Virus record (IMG/VR): IMGVR_UViG_3300022072_000040
Location: 1 to 38,162 of that record
Strand: one strand, 5' to 3'
DNA length: 38,162 bases
DNA from: a virus
The notes below the pieces were generated by a model. It saw only the letters and a list, made by a program, of their open reading frames with translations. It ran no database searches and had not been told where the DNA came from. The first letter of the stretch is position 1, and every line of letters begins with the position of its first letter. The position numbers and the translations under genes are program-made. Positions 28,500-34,678 of the stretch are shown here, one piece after another.

Positions 28500-28740
28500 C
28501 TTCTTTTTCAATGTCTGTGTAAGTACCGTCTTTAAGATCAATATTTACTTGGCCATATTCCTCTTCTAATTCTTTTTTTGTTTCTTCAATAACTTTAGAA
28601 AGATCATTTATTTTTTGATGTATGTTTACTTTTTGTACATCTAAAACACCTAGTGATCTAAGCATTTCGCTTAATTCTACCTGTTGTTTGTTGACAGTTT
28701 CTAACTGCTCTTTGCTGATCATTTTTTTTGCTTCTTCCAT
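28489..28740 (-). CDS. Small coiled-coil protein
   Basis: An 83-residue protein, almost wholly helical with heptad-like repeats from residue 8 to 62 (EQLETVNKQQVELSEML, INDLSKVIEETKKELEEEY), and a short acidic tail. No domain recognised. The ATG is directly preceded by four copies of AAATT on the minus strand, with no Shine-Dalgarno sequence. It is the first gene after a 59-base gap and leads the packaging gene block, so a chaperone, scaffold or packaging accessory role is possible. Confidence 0.6.
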   Translation of the reverse strand: MEEAKKMISKEQLETVNKQQVELSEMLRSLGVLDVQKVNIHQKINDLSKVIEETKKELEEEYGQVNIDLKDGTYTDIEKEDAK

Positions 28741-28799
28741 AATTTAATTTAATTTAATTTATTAATATTCACTTATTTATATAGTCACCTATATATTAC
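28741..28799 (-). promoter_or_regulatory. Leader region with four AAATT repeats and an inverted TATATA repeat
   Basis: The 59-base gap before the packaging block holds, on the minus strand, TATATA-GGTGAC-TATATA (an interrupted repeat that can pair with itself), then AAATAAGTGAATA, then (AAATT)x4 abutting the ATG. AAATAAGTGA resembles the 13-mer at 19229 and 36595. It may contain the promoter of the packaging genes; no defined -7/-33 Bacteroidetes promoter could be picked with confidence. Confidence 0.35.
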
Positions 28800-29372
28800 T
28801 TATTTACATATAATAACATCTGCTTCAGTTACACCTGTTCCTAATGATGTTATAAAGTCTACAGCGACTGGTAAAAATGATCCAGCTTGTACACTTTCAA
28901 AAGTTATTGCTTGAGCGGCAACAGGAACGCCATCGTTTACGGCTGTTATTACCGCTGTTGCTCCTCCAGCACCACCACCTGCTTCAACTACAGTAATAAT
29001 ATCACCAGGATTATAACCAGATCCAGCGGCTACAATAGTTAAAGATTGTATAACTCCAGCGTTTTGTGTTATAGCTACAGTTAAACCTTGAGCCATGTTG
29101 TTAGAACATGTTGTTGCAGCTGTTACATCACTATAAGCAGCGCCTCCTGATGTCAAATTTAATGTACTAACAGAAGCTAAACTTGTACCTGCTACAATAA
29201 CATCTATGTTACCTGTAACACCCATATATAATACAGAGCTATTTAAATTGTTACCTAAAACACCTGTTTGGTTTTCAAAAATCCAAGCTGGTTTACCATT
29301 TGGAGTTCCTACTAAACCTGTTGAACGCATTGCTTTACCAGCTATACCGTCACTTATTGGAAATTTACCCAT
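28800..29372 (-). CDS. Virion decoration-like protein with inserted Gly-rich domain
   Basis: A 190-residue protein. Residues ~46-63 (SVLYMGVTGNIDVIVAGT) and ~154-190 (AITFESVQAGSFLPVAVDF then GVTEADVIIC) match the two halves of a small beta domain common in phage virion and decoration proteins ('LYVG.TGN...V...VTF..VPAGSFLPV..... TTA..I'). Between them, residues ~67-152 form an inserted domain with 'SGGAAYSD', 'GLTVAIT', 'GSGYNPGDIITV', 'GGATAVITAV', a pattern familiar from marine phage structural proteins. Likely a capsid- or tail-surface protein. Gene start is 14 bases after the holin gene. Confidence 0.6.
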   Translation of the reverse strand: MGKFPISDGIAGKAMRSTGLVGTPNGKPAWIFENQTGVLGNNLNSSVLYMGVTGNIDVIVAGTSLASVSTLNLTSGGAAYSDVTAATTCSNNMAQGLTVAITQNAGVIQSLTIVAAGSGYNPGDIITVVEAGGGAGGATAVITAVNDGVPVAAQAITFESVQAGSFLPVAVDFITSLGTGVTEADVIICK

Positions 29373-29386
29373 TTTATTTATTTTTA

Positions 29387-29836
29387 TTATTTACTTATTG
29401 TTTTGAATTTTTCTACACCACGTGAACCAAAATAGGCTACATATACTGTCGCGGTTAATGTTTTTAATAAACTTATCCATTCTTGTTCTACTGTAAATGA
29501 TAATGACTCGTGACTGTCAACCCATATAAAGGCTATAGTCATTACAGTTAGAAATATTAAAGACATTGGACGAGTATTTTTACTAAGCCATGAATCAGAT
29601 TTCATATCACTAGCCCAGCGTTTTGAGATTTCTTGCATCTCAGTCATATCTTGCTCTAAAAGTTTAAGAGCTTTTTCTTTATCCTCTGCAGGTAGCACAG
29701 GATCTTTGTGTATAAGATTTTTAACTAAACCAAAAACCCCAGCATCAGGTAGTACATCACCAGCTAGGTCTAATATTCCAGGAGCAGCTTTGTTTAAAAA
29801 CTTACCTACTTTAGTTTCATTAAATTTCTTTTTCAT
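29387..29836 (-). CDS. Holin, 3TM-holin family type
   Basis: A 149-residue protein: N-terminal amphipathic/soluble part (1-70) with an Asp/Glu/Lys helix, then the family-like stretch 'SKRWASDMKSDSWLSKNTRP' and two hydrophobic segments at ~91-107 (MSLIFLTVMTIAFIWVD) and ~119-136 (EWISLLKTLTATVYVAYF). The 'D...SWL.K..RP' signature before the first membrane span is typical of the 3TM holin family. It would permeabilise the inner membrane at lysis. It overlaps the HEMVH peptidase gene by ATGA, suggesting a two-gene lysis unit. Confidence 0.7.
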   Translation of the reverse strand: MKKKFNETKVGKFLNKAAPGILDLAGDVLPDAGVFGLVKNLIHKDPVLPAEDKEKALKLLEQDMTEMQEISKRWASDMKSDSWLSKNTRPMSLIFLTVMTIAFIWVDSHESLSFTVEQEWISLLKTLTATVYVAYFGSRGVEKFKTISK

Positions 29837-30141
29837 GCTTTTTTATATGCTTCAGCTTCCCATGGTAGGTTTTTAGCACCTTCTTCCATATCAGCTCTTG
29901 AGTATTTTTTACCTTTCCAGTAAACATTTTCATTATCATAATCTAAATCACCTCTTTTCATTTGGTCTATATGAACCATTTCGTGATCTATTACTTTTTC
30001 ACATTCTGAAGGATCTAGCTTATTATTTAAAATAATAGTGCCGTTATTATTAGCTTTACCCATAACACCATCTTCCATTGGTACATTGTAAACTGGTACG
30101 TTATTCGTATCGTATGGAGGATTATTTAGTTTAAAAGCCAT
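29833..30141 (-). CDS. Mini zinc-metallopeptidase-like protein (HEMVH)
   Basis: A 102-residue protein with HEMVH at 53-57 (H53, E54, H57) and a downstream 'LPWEAEAY' in which E95 or E97 could be the third zinc ligand. 'VIDHEMVHIDQMKRGDLDYD' followed by 'VYWKGKKY' fits a minimal zincin. The N-terminus begins MAFKLNN, like two small SPL-motif proteins further upstream in the operon. No signal peptide. It is one base after the Cys-motif gene and overlaps the holin gene by ATGA. It may cleave virion precursors or peptidoglycan cross-links; the substrate is not known. Confidence 0.65.
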   Translation of the reverse strand: MAFKLNNPPYDTNNVPVYNVPMEDGVMGKANNNGTIILNNKLDPSECEKVIDHEMVHIDQMKRGDLDYDNENVYWKGKKYSRADMEEGAKNLPWEAEAYKKA

Positions 30142-30142
30142 A

Positions 30143-30298
30143 TTATTTTTTGTAAGGTAATAATTTGTTTAAAGCATCCCTACGACTTTGACAGCCGCAG
30201 GGAATGTTTAAACCTTTTGATACATTATCAACCAGTTTTTTGATACCAGAAGCTTTTGTAAACTTCTCTATGTCGTCACCTAAACCTCTAGATCTCAT
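30143..30298 (-). CDS. Small Cys-motif phage protein (51 residues)
   Basis: A short gene found by direct translation: start ATG at 30298, stop TAA at 30143-30145. It begins MRSRGLGDDIEKFTKASGIK, continues with KLVDNVSKGLNIP, and ends in 'CGCQSRRDALNKLLPYKK'. The helical N-terminus, C-G-C (C34, C36) and 'R..ALN.L.P' end match a small protein pattern I recall from marine/Bacteroidetes phages, but no function is known to me. It lies 8 bases after the virion-like gene and one base before the mini-zincin. Good coding sense and tight spacing support it. Confidence 0.7.
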   Translation of the reverse strand: MRSRGLGDDIEKFTKASGIKKLVDNVSKGLNIPCGCQSRRDALNKLLPYKK

Positions 30299-30306
30299 AC
30301 TGATTA

Positions 30307-30693
30307 TTATGCGAATGTAGCAGTTCTCCAGTACATTTGAACTGGTGTAGCAGCTTGGTCAAGTCCTAGTTGAGCTGAAGCTACAACTCCACCTGGATTA
30401 GCTGTCATTGCAGAGCGGATAGCTGAAACAATAGGATTGTTTTGCCCATTTACAATTGTTGGATTTACAGCAGCTGAAATACTAGTAGATACTGCTAAAG
30501 TTAAAGTTCTGTAACCTGCAGCTTGAGCAGCTCTTCCAGTTAAACCAATTATAGCTGTTTTAGCATTAGCTCCTGTAGCTCCTGATGCAGTTACTGAAGT
30601 AATATCTTCTAAGTTTACTAAGATGTTTTCTGTTGGTCCTAGTGGTTGTGCAGCGGCTGAGTTTCTTACGCTGAATTTAATAAATTTTGCCAT
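30307..30693 (-). CDS. Small virion-like structural protein
   Basis: A 128-residue protein, rich in Ala, Thr, Val, Gly and Asn with alternating beta strands (ILVNLEDITSVTASG, TAIIGLTGRAAQAAGYRTLT), no membrane segment. Composition and size fit a decoration or minor structural protein that is made in quantity. Its ATG abuts a stretch of ACAAAC repeats. Function inferred from composition. Confidence 0.5.
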   Translation of the reverse strand: MAKFIKFSVRNSAAAQPLGPTENILVNLEDITSVTASGATGANAKTAIIGLTGRAAQAAGYRTLTLAVSTSISAAVNPTIVNGQNNPIVSAIRSAMTANPGGVVASAQLGLDQAATPVQMYWRTATFA

Positions 30694-30696
30694 TTT

Positions 30697-30726
30697 GTTT
30701 GTGTTTGTGTTTGTGTTTATGTTTGT
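30697..30726 (-). repeat. Five ACAAAC hexamers in a gene leader
   Basis: Minus strand has five tandem hexamers, four ACAAAC and one ATAAAC, ending three bases before the ATG of the 128-residue virion-like gene. No Shine-Dalgarno sequence is present. This A-rich unstructured leader may raise translation in a host whose ribosomes prefer unstructured A-rich leaders. Confidence 0.7.
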
Positions 30727-30756
30727 GTTTTGCGAGTTTTATACAGCTCTCTACTG

Positions 30757-31074
30757 TTATGATTTACGGTTGTTTTCTCCTACAAATCGTGAGTGTTCAT
30801 TATTTCTTCCGTGTTTTACTTTTTTTAGATGAGCTTTTTTTCTTTCATTATCTTTACCATCTCCATAATTAAACTTCTTTTTATGACCTGGGTCTCCTTT
30901 GTCATATAAAGGTGATCCACCGCCTATTTTTGATCGTGAATGCTTAGACATCCATGATCCACCTCTTCCGCCACTAGCGTCTTTAGCCACAGGGTTATCA
31001 TGCATTAAATCGTGTTTTTCTTGTTTAGCGTAGCCTTTATTTTGGTTCATTATTGGGTCTTCGTTGTAAGTCAT
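30757..31074 (-). CDS. Basic small protein with SPL motif
   Basis: A 105-residue Lys/His/Gly-rich, probably disordered protein. Notable parts: 'KQEKHDLMHDNPVAKDAS', a Gly-rich 'GGRGGSWMSKH' and 'GGGSPLYDKGDPGHKKK' with the S-P-L motif at about residues 54-56. An internal Met at residue 9 is an alternative start. High Lys/Arg/His content suggests a nucleic-acid- or virion-bound role, unproven. It closes the chain of small proteins. Confidence 0.6.
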   Translation of the reverse strand: MTYNEDPIMNQNKGYAKQEKHDLMHDNPVAKDASGGRGGSWMSKHSRSKIGGGSPLYDKGDPGHKKKFNYGDGKDNERKKAHLKKVKHGRNNEHSRFVGENNRKS

Positions 31075-31100
31075 TTTTTTATATTTATTAGTTAGTTATT

Positions 31101-31712
31101 TTATTTGCCCCAACAATTAGTAAAAGCGCCTGGTAAACAAGTTCCTGGCTCTTTAGATTTGGGTTTTTTATTAGTTATTTTTGGTTCTCTATATATTTCA
31201 ATTGGTGGTTTATCAGGATTCCATCCACTATGTATCTCACCAGCTTTAATCTTAGAGGCTTTACTTATAACTTTATCAGTATCTTTTTTAAACTTTTCTA
31301 CAACCCCTGTAGTTTGTTTAACTGGTGAAAGCATTTTAGCAACAGCTTTAGATTGAGTCTTACCTGGCTTACCTTTGTGAGAATGTATAGTATCATCGTG
31401 ATCTTTTCTTTTATTATGTGGATGATCTTTGTCCATATGTTTGTTAACATGTTTAGTTGGTGAACCATGATGTTTTTTATCATATTTCATATCACCTGCT
31501 AATTTAGATATATGCTTTTCATCAGCAGTCATGTTTTCATCACTGTGACCGTGTTTGTTATCATAATCAACATCTCTTTTAAGATAATCAATATGAGCTG
31601 CATCATCTCTTTCAGATGCTTTGTAATTTTCTTTTGTTACTTTAGTATCTGCATGGTTTCTTGACCATTTAGCGTTACCTGAGTATTGTCCGTAGTATCC
31701 TTTGTGTCCCAT
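31101..31712 (-). CDS. His-rich, charged protein with internal repeat
   Basis: A 203-residue hydrophilic protein with 16 His residues, 15 of them before residue 113. Residues 36-55 (DDAAHIDYLKRDVDYDNKHG) and 63-83 (ADEKHISKLAGDMKYDKKHH) are imperfect copies. Then 'KMLSPVKQ' (SP motif at 129-130, compare KMLSPFHK in the 115-residue protein), a basic stretch, and a C-terminal 'TCLPGAFTNCWGK' with two Cys. The clustering of His/Asp suggests metal binding, inferred. No transmembrane segment or signal peptide. It starts one base after the preceding gene. Confidence 0.65.
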   Translation of the reverse strand: MGHKGYYGQYSGNAKWSRNHADTKVTKENYKASERDDAAHIDYLKRDVDYDNKHGHSDENMTADEKHISKLAGDMKYDKKHHGSPTKHVNKHMDKDHPHNKRKDHDDTIHSHKGKPGKTQSKAVAKMLSPVKQTTGVVEKFKKDTDKVISKASKIKAGEIHSGWNPDKPPIEIYREPKITNKKPKSKEPGTCLPGAFTNCWGK

Positions 31713-31713
31713 G

Positions 31714-32013
31714 TTATTCTTTGTCTTTTTCTTTTTCTGGTTTTACTGCTCCATATGTATCTACATATAGTTTTTTATATTCTGCTGAATTTTCATCATA
31801 CCCCGCATCAAACAATTTTTTAGCTTCATCTTTAAAAGATTTATCAGTTTTAGCTTTTTTATTTTTAGCGTCTATAGTTAATCCTGCTGAAGCAACTGCA
31901 TTAGCCGCATCTTGTATCATACCAACTTCAGATATATAAGTTTCACCTTTTGGATTATAATAACTTCCGTGTAATGGAGATTTTGAATAAAAATTAGGTA
32001 TTTTAAATGCCAT
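31714..32013 (-). CDS. Small protein with MAFK...SPL N-terminus
   Basis: A 99-residue protein with N-terminus MAFKIPNFYSKSPLHGSYY, nearly parallel to that of the 131-residue protein (MAFKIKNFYGSPLYSSS). Then a small helical domain (VGMIQDAANAVASAGLTIDA, and 'FKDEAKKLFDAGYDEN') and a charged tail. Function unknown. Starts 2 bases after the preceding gene. Confidence 0.65.
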   Translation of the reverse strand: MAFKIPNFYSKSPLHGSYYNPKGETYISEVGMIQDAANAVASAGLTIDAKNKKAKTDKSFKDEAKKLFDAGYDENSAEYKKLYVDTYGAVKPEKEKDKE

Positions 32014-32015
32014 AA

Positions 32016-32363
32016 TTAATTAATTTCTCCTTGAGCATCTCTACTAGTAGCCTTATCTCTTTTAGCACTTTGTTCTTCAGTCTCTGAATTATCTTTGCAA
32101 TTTTTTCTAGCCTCTCTTATTTGCTTAGCTGTCATATTGTGAGGAGGATTAGTGGCAACATCATAATCAAACTCAGCAGAGCATGGATCTATTGCTGGTT
32201 CTTTGTGAAAAGGTGAAAGCATTTTACCAGGTGAATTAGATTCTATTTTATCTTGTCTTGCTTGCTCCCAACCTGACATTTTACCGTCTTTATTTAAATC
32301 TCCTAACATTTTTACAGGATCTTTACCGTATGAATGGAATTTTTTTGAAAATGGTGAACTCAT
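32016..32363 (-). CDS. Small protein with SPF motifs and an EF-hand-like loop
   Basis: A 115-residue protein. N-terminus MSSPFSKKFH, then 'GDLNKDGKMSGWE' at about 21-33, which fits the 12-residue EF-hand/dockerin calcium loop (D22, N24, D26, G27, S30, E33). 'KMLSPFHKE' follows at 47-55. The C-terminal half holds two Cys (near 62 and 88) and a charged disordered end. No partner helix pair is certain, so a single calcium loop is an inference. Linked to neighbours by 2-4 base gaps. Confidence 0.6.
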   Translation of the reverse strand: MSSPFSKKFHSYGKDPVKMLGDLNKDGKMSGWEQARQDKIESNSPGKMLSPFHKEPAIDPCSAEFDYDVATNPPHNMTAKQIREARKNCKDNSETEEQSAKRDKATSRDAQGEIN

Positions 32364-32367
32364 ATTT

Positions 32368-32763
32368 TTATTTTTTACAGTTTTTTAATTCTTCTCTAAG
32401 ACCATCAACTTGATCAGATAAATCATCCCAGTTACGAACTTTTTTATCTTTTTTAGTTAAATCTCTCATTTTTTTTATCTCAGCTTGTTTTTTATTTATT
32501 TCATCTTGAACATCTTTACAAGATCTTATATTTAAAAAAGGAGTTGTTTTATCTCCACTAGCGTTTCTTTCTAATTGATCAGCTGTTTTGAGTAGCTTTT
32601 TTTCTTTTCTAGCTTTTTTCTTATCAGACATTGGTTCTGATAATTGCTTAATAGTTTTGTCTAATTTTTTTTCTTTTCTTTCTGTATCTCCTGCTGTAAA
32701 AGGTCTATCAGGACTAGAACTATATAAAGGTGATCCGTAAAAGTTTTTTATTTTAAATGCCAT
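32368..32763 (-). CDS. Lys-rich small protein with MAFK...SPL N-terminus
   Basis: A 131-residue very charged protein. N-terminus MAFKIKNFYGSPLYSSSPDR with two SP sites, then mostly Lys/Glu helices (KKLDKTIKQLSEPMSDKKKA; KKQAEIKKMRDLTKKDKKV) that may form a coiled coil, with two Cys (near 82 and 128). Function unknown. Starts one base after the preceding gene. Confidence 0.65.
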   Translation of the reverse strand: MAFKIKNFYGSPLYSSSPDRPFTAGDTERKEKKLDKTIKQLSEPMSDKKKARKEKKLLKTADQLERNASGDKTTPFLNIRSCKDVQDEINKKQAEIKKMRDLTKKDKKVRNWDDLSDQVDGLREELKNCKK

Positions 32764-32764
32764 A

Positions 32765-33112
32765 TTATTGTGGGTTTTTATCTTGTGGTGCTAGTTGAAA
32801 AGACTTTAAACTATCCATAAAAGCTTGATCTCTTCTTTCAGCATCATCTGTAGGAATAAGCTTCATTTCACTACTATCAGTATCGTAATAAAACTCATTT
32901 TTTTCTCTATTATATTCATCTAGATTTTCTTTAGGAGTAATTGGTCCTAATCTTTCATCGTTTCCTTTAAACTCTCTAACCATGTAGTTTTGCTTCATTT
33001 GATCCCAAGCCTCTACAGCAGCTGAACTATCAGGATTAATTAAAGCATCTTCTCTTTCATTATTATTAAAAGGACTTTTTGCTAGAAATGGACTTGAAAA
33101 TTTACTACTCAT
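32765..33112 (-). CDS. Small protein with double SPF motif
   Basis: A 115-residue acidic protein. An upstream ATG at 33163 would give 17 more residues but would lie inside the previous gene; the ATG at 33112 directly follows that gene's stop and gives MSSKFSSPFLAKSPFNNN, matching the N-termini of its neighbours, so I chose it. The rest is hydrophilic and probably helical (SSAAVEAWDQMKQNYMVREF). Function unknown. Confidence 0.65.
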   Translation of the reverse strand: MSSKFSSPFLAKSPFNNNEREDALINPDSSAAVEAWDQMKQNYMVREFKGNDERLGPITPKENLDEYNREKNEFYYDTDSSEMKLIPTDDAERRDQAFMDSLKSFQLAPQDKNPQ

Positions 33113-33113
33113 A

Positions 33114-33314
33114 TTATTTATTTTTACAACCAAAGTTATTTGCGTAGTTAGCCATTTTAACAACCTCTTCGCTATATTTATCTTTACTTGACATTACAGA
33201 TGATGCAGCAGAACAAGCGTCTTTAAAACCGTTCTTTTTAGCCCATGCTGTAAATTTACCTTTATTCTCTGGTTTAATTTCAGGAAATCCTTCTTTATAA
33301 AATGGAGATCTCAT
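33114..33314 (-). CDS. Small protein with SPF N-terminus
   Basis: A 66-residue protein, MRSPFYKEGFPEIKPENKG, then a helical region 'FTAWAKKNGFKDACSAASSV' and 'EEVVKMANYANNFGCKNK'. Two Cys (near 34 and 63). It looks like a compact helical domain behind the SPF motif. Overlaps the preceding stop by one base. Unknown function. Confidence 0.6.
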   Translation of the reverse strand: MRSPFYKEGFPEIKPENKGKFTAWAKKNGFKDACSAASSVMSSKDKYSEEVVKMANYANNFGCKNK

Positions 33315-33532
33315 TATATTTTACCTTGTGCTTTTAATACTGGATTCATACCACCACCTTTTACAGGTGCTTTTAATATTTCCATACCAGTTATACCTGA
33401 ACTTGAACCCATGCCGTGAGCTCTACCTTTTTGATCTAGTGGTCCGTCCCACACGTGAGATTCACCTACTATACCTACTTTAGTTCCAGGCTTTAATTTT
33501 TCCATTGAAGGATCATATTTTCCGTGATGCAT
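33314..33532 (-). CDS. Small hypothetical protein in the SPL cluster
   Basis: A 72-residue protein with 'GTKVGIVGESHVWDGPLDQK' and Gly-rich 'GMGSSSGITGMEILKAPVKG'. No SPL motif, no membrane segment, no known domain. Its stop overlaps the next start by one base and it follows the 145-residue gene by 11 bases. Confidence 0.6.
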   Translation of the reverse strand: MHHGKYDPSMEKLKPGTKVGIVGESHVWDGPLDQKGRAHGMGSSSGITGMEILKAPVKGGGMNPVLKAQGKI

Positions 33533-33543
33533 AATTTATATTT

Positions 33544-33981
33544 TTATTTATTTTTTTTTAACTTACAACTTCCTTTATATTTTTTAATTTTAGCCAATGC
33601 GCTTCCATCTACAACTTCATCATCTCCACCCATCATTGTTTCTTCAGCTTGCATCGGATCTATAACTGACGGGTTTGTTAAGTCACCACCAGGCGTTTGT
33701 ATTGTATTATTACCAACAGTATCACCACTGCCAGTAAGTGTATCAAGTTTAGAATTTATTTCAGAAATTTGTGATTGAACATCTCCTTGATTATTAGCTC
33801 CTCCAAAATTAGTTAAACCTGCAGCTGCTACATTTCCTATTCCGCCACCAATTGAGCTCATTAAACTTTGCTTTCTTGCTTGATACGCAGCTCTTTCAGC
33901 TGGATTCATTGCAGCTAGCTTTGCTTTTCTTCTTTTTCTTCTTCTTCTACTTCCGAAAAGATTTAATGGACTATTGCTCAT
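33544..33981 (-). CDS. Small protein with SPL motif and Arg/Lys-rich N-terminus
   Basis: A 145-residue protein: MSNSPLNLFGS, then a very basic run (RRRRKRRKAK at about 12-21), an Ala-rich helix, a Gly/Asn-rich flexible middle, a short coiled-coil-like stretch (QSQISEINSKLDTLTGSG) and a Lys-rich C-terminus. The polybasic segment could bind nucleic acid or the acidic interior of a virion. ATGA overlap with the winged-helix gene. Function unknown. Confidence 0.6.
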   Translation of the reverse strand: MSNSPLNLFGSRRRRKRRKAKLAAMNPAERAAYQARKQSLMSSIGGGIGNVAAAGLTNFGGANNQGDVQSQISEINSKLDTLTGSGDTVGNNTIQTPGGDLTNPSVIDPMQAEETMMGGDDEVVDGSALAKIKKYKGSCKLKKNK

Positions 33982-34421
33982 CTTTGTTTGTCTTTGTTTA
34001 CGTTATATATAGCTTTTGTCATTACTTTATCTGTATATGTATCTCCAGCTATTAATTTGTTTCTTCTAGCGCTTGTTGGTATATCATCTTCACCTAGCAT
34101 AATTCTATAAATTCTCATTATAAGTTGTTTACATTTAAATGATACTTTATATATATTATATTTTTGTGTAGTTCTGTTTCTATGTCTCCATACAGTTATC
34201 CAACCATCTTTTAATAACCTGCTCCATCTTCTATTATCCCAACTGTAAGAATAAACACCTTGTTCAAAATCATATTTACTAAAAAGATCCATACAGTCTA
34301 AATAAATTAAAACCTCTAAATCGGCATCAGTTAAGTTGTTATTTTTACATGCCCACTTTCTAATAATTCTATAATGCTTAAGTAAGTTTAACTCTTTAAT
34401 GTCACTAGCTACTAATTTCAT
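33978..34421 (-). CDS. Winged-helix (MarR-like) DNA-binding protein
   Basis: A 147-residue protein with the layout of a winged helix: helices at about 12-25 and 31-47 (LTDADLEVLIYLDCMDLF), a recognition-type helix near 63-71 (NRRWSRLLKDG), a wing 'WITVWRHRNRTTQKYNIYKV' at about 74-93, then helix 'KCKQLIMRIYRIMLG'. 'LLKDGWI..R......Y.IYKVS...KQLI' is MarR-like. I recall relatives near late genes of Bacteroidetes phages. It could regulate this operon. It overlaps groES by ATGA. Confidence 0.6.
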   Translation of the reverse strand: MKLVASDIKELNLLKHYRIIRKWACKNNNLTDADLEVLIYLDCMDLFSKYDFEQGVYSYSWDNRRWSRLLKDGWITVWRHRNRTTQKYNIYKVSFKCKQLIMRIYRIMLGEDDIPTSARRNKLIAGDTYTDKVMTKAIYNVNKDKQR

Positions 34422-34678
34422 AAAACAACAACTACATCTTGTATTTTTATAACATGATAAGTTTGTTTATCAATTACTATTTTGTGACCAGCATGTTTAT
34501 CAAAAAATATTCTTGAACCTTCGTTTATTCCTTCTATTTCTTCACCTATTGATTTAACATTAGCTTCTACATATCTAATGTCATCTCTGTGTGATTCAGC
34601 AAGAAGCAAACCACCTTTAGTTTTGGTGGTTCCTTCTTTTGTTTTTTCTATGATTAAATTTCTACCTATTGCCTTCAT
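34418..34678 (-). CDS. groES: Co-chaperonin GroES
   Basis: An 86-residue Cpn10-type protein (typical host GroES about 95). 'IGRNLIIEKTKEG' is the first strand pair; residues ~16-31 with GGLLLAES form the mobile loop whose hydrophobic tripeptide (LLL, 24-26) docks on GroEL; then 'EEIEGINEGSRIFFDKHAGH', 'IVIDKQTYHVIKIQDVVVVL' follow the order of GroES strands and the D-I/V end. It starts inside the end of groEL (17-base overlap), so it is downstream of groEL, opposite to the usual bacterial groES-groEL order. Its stop overlaps the winged-helix start. Confidence 0.85.
   Translation of the reverse strand: MKAIGRNLIIEKTKEGTTKTKGGLLLAESHRDDIRYVEANVKSIGEEIEGINEGSRIFFDKHAGHKIVIDKQTYHVIKIQDVVVVL

Noticed and set aside
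31298-31483. Minus-strand ORF inside the His-rich gene
   Set aside because: Shadow frame of the His-rich coding sequence with no support of its own.
33113-33163. Upstream start for the double-SPF protein
   Set aside because: It would overlap the previous gene by 50 bases, and the N-terminal extension is not like its neighbours, while the ATG at 33112 gives the shared SPF start.
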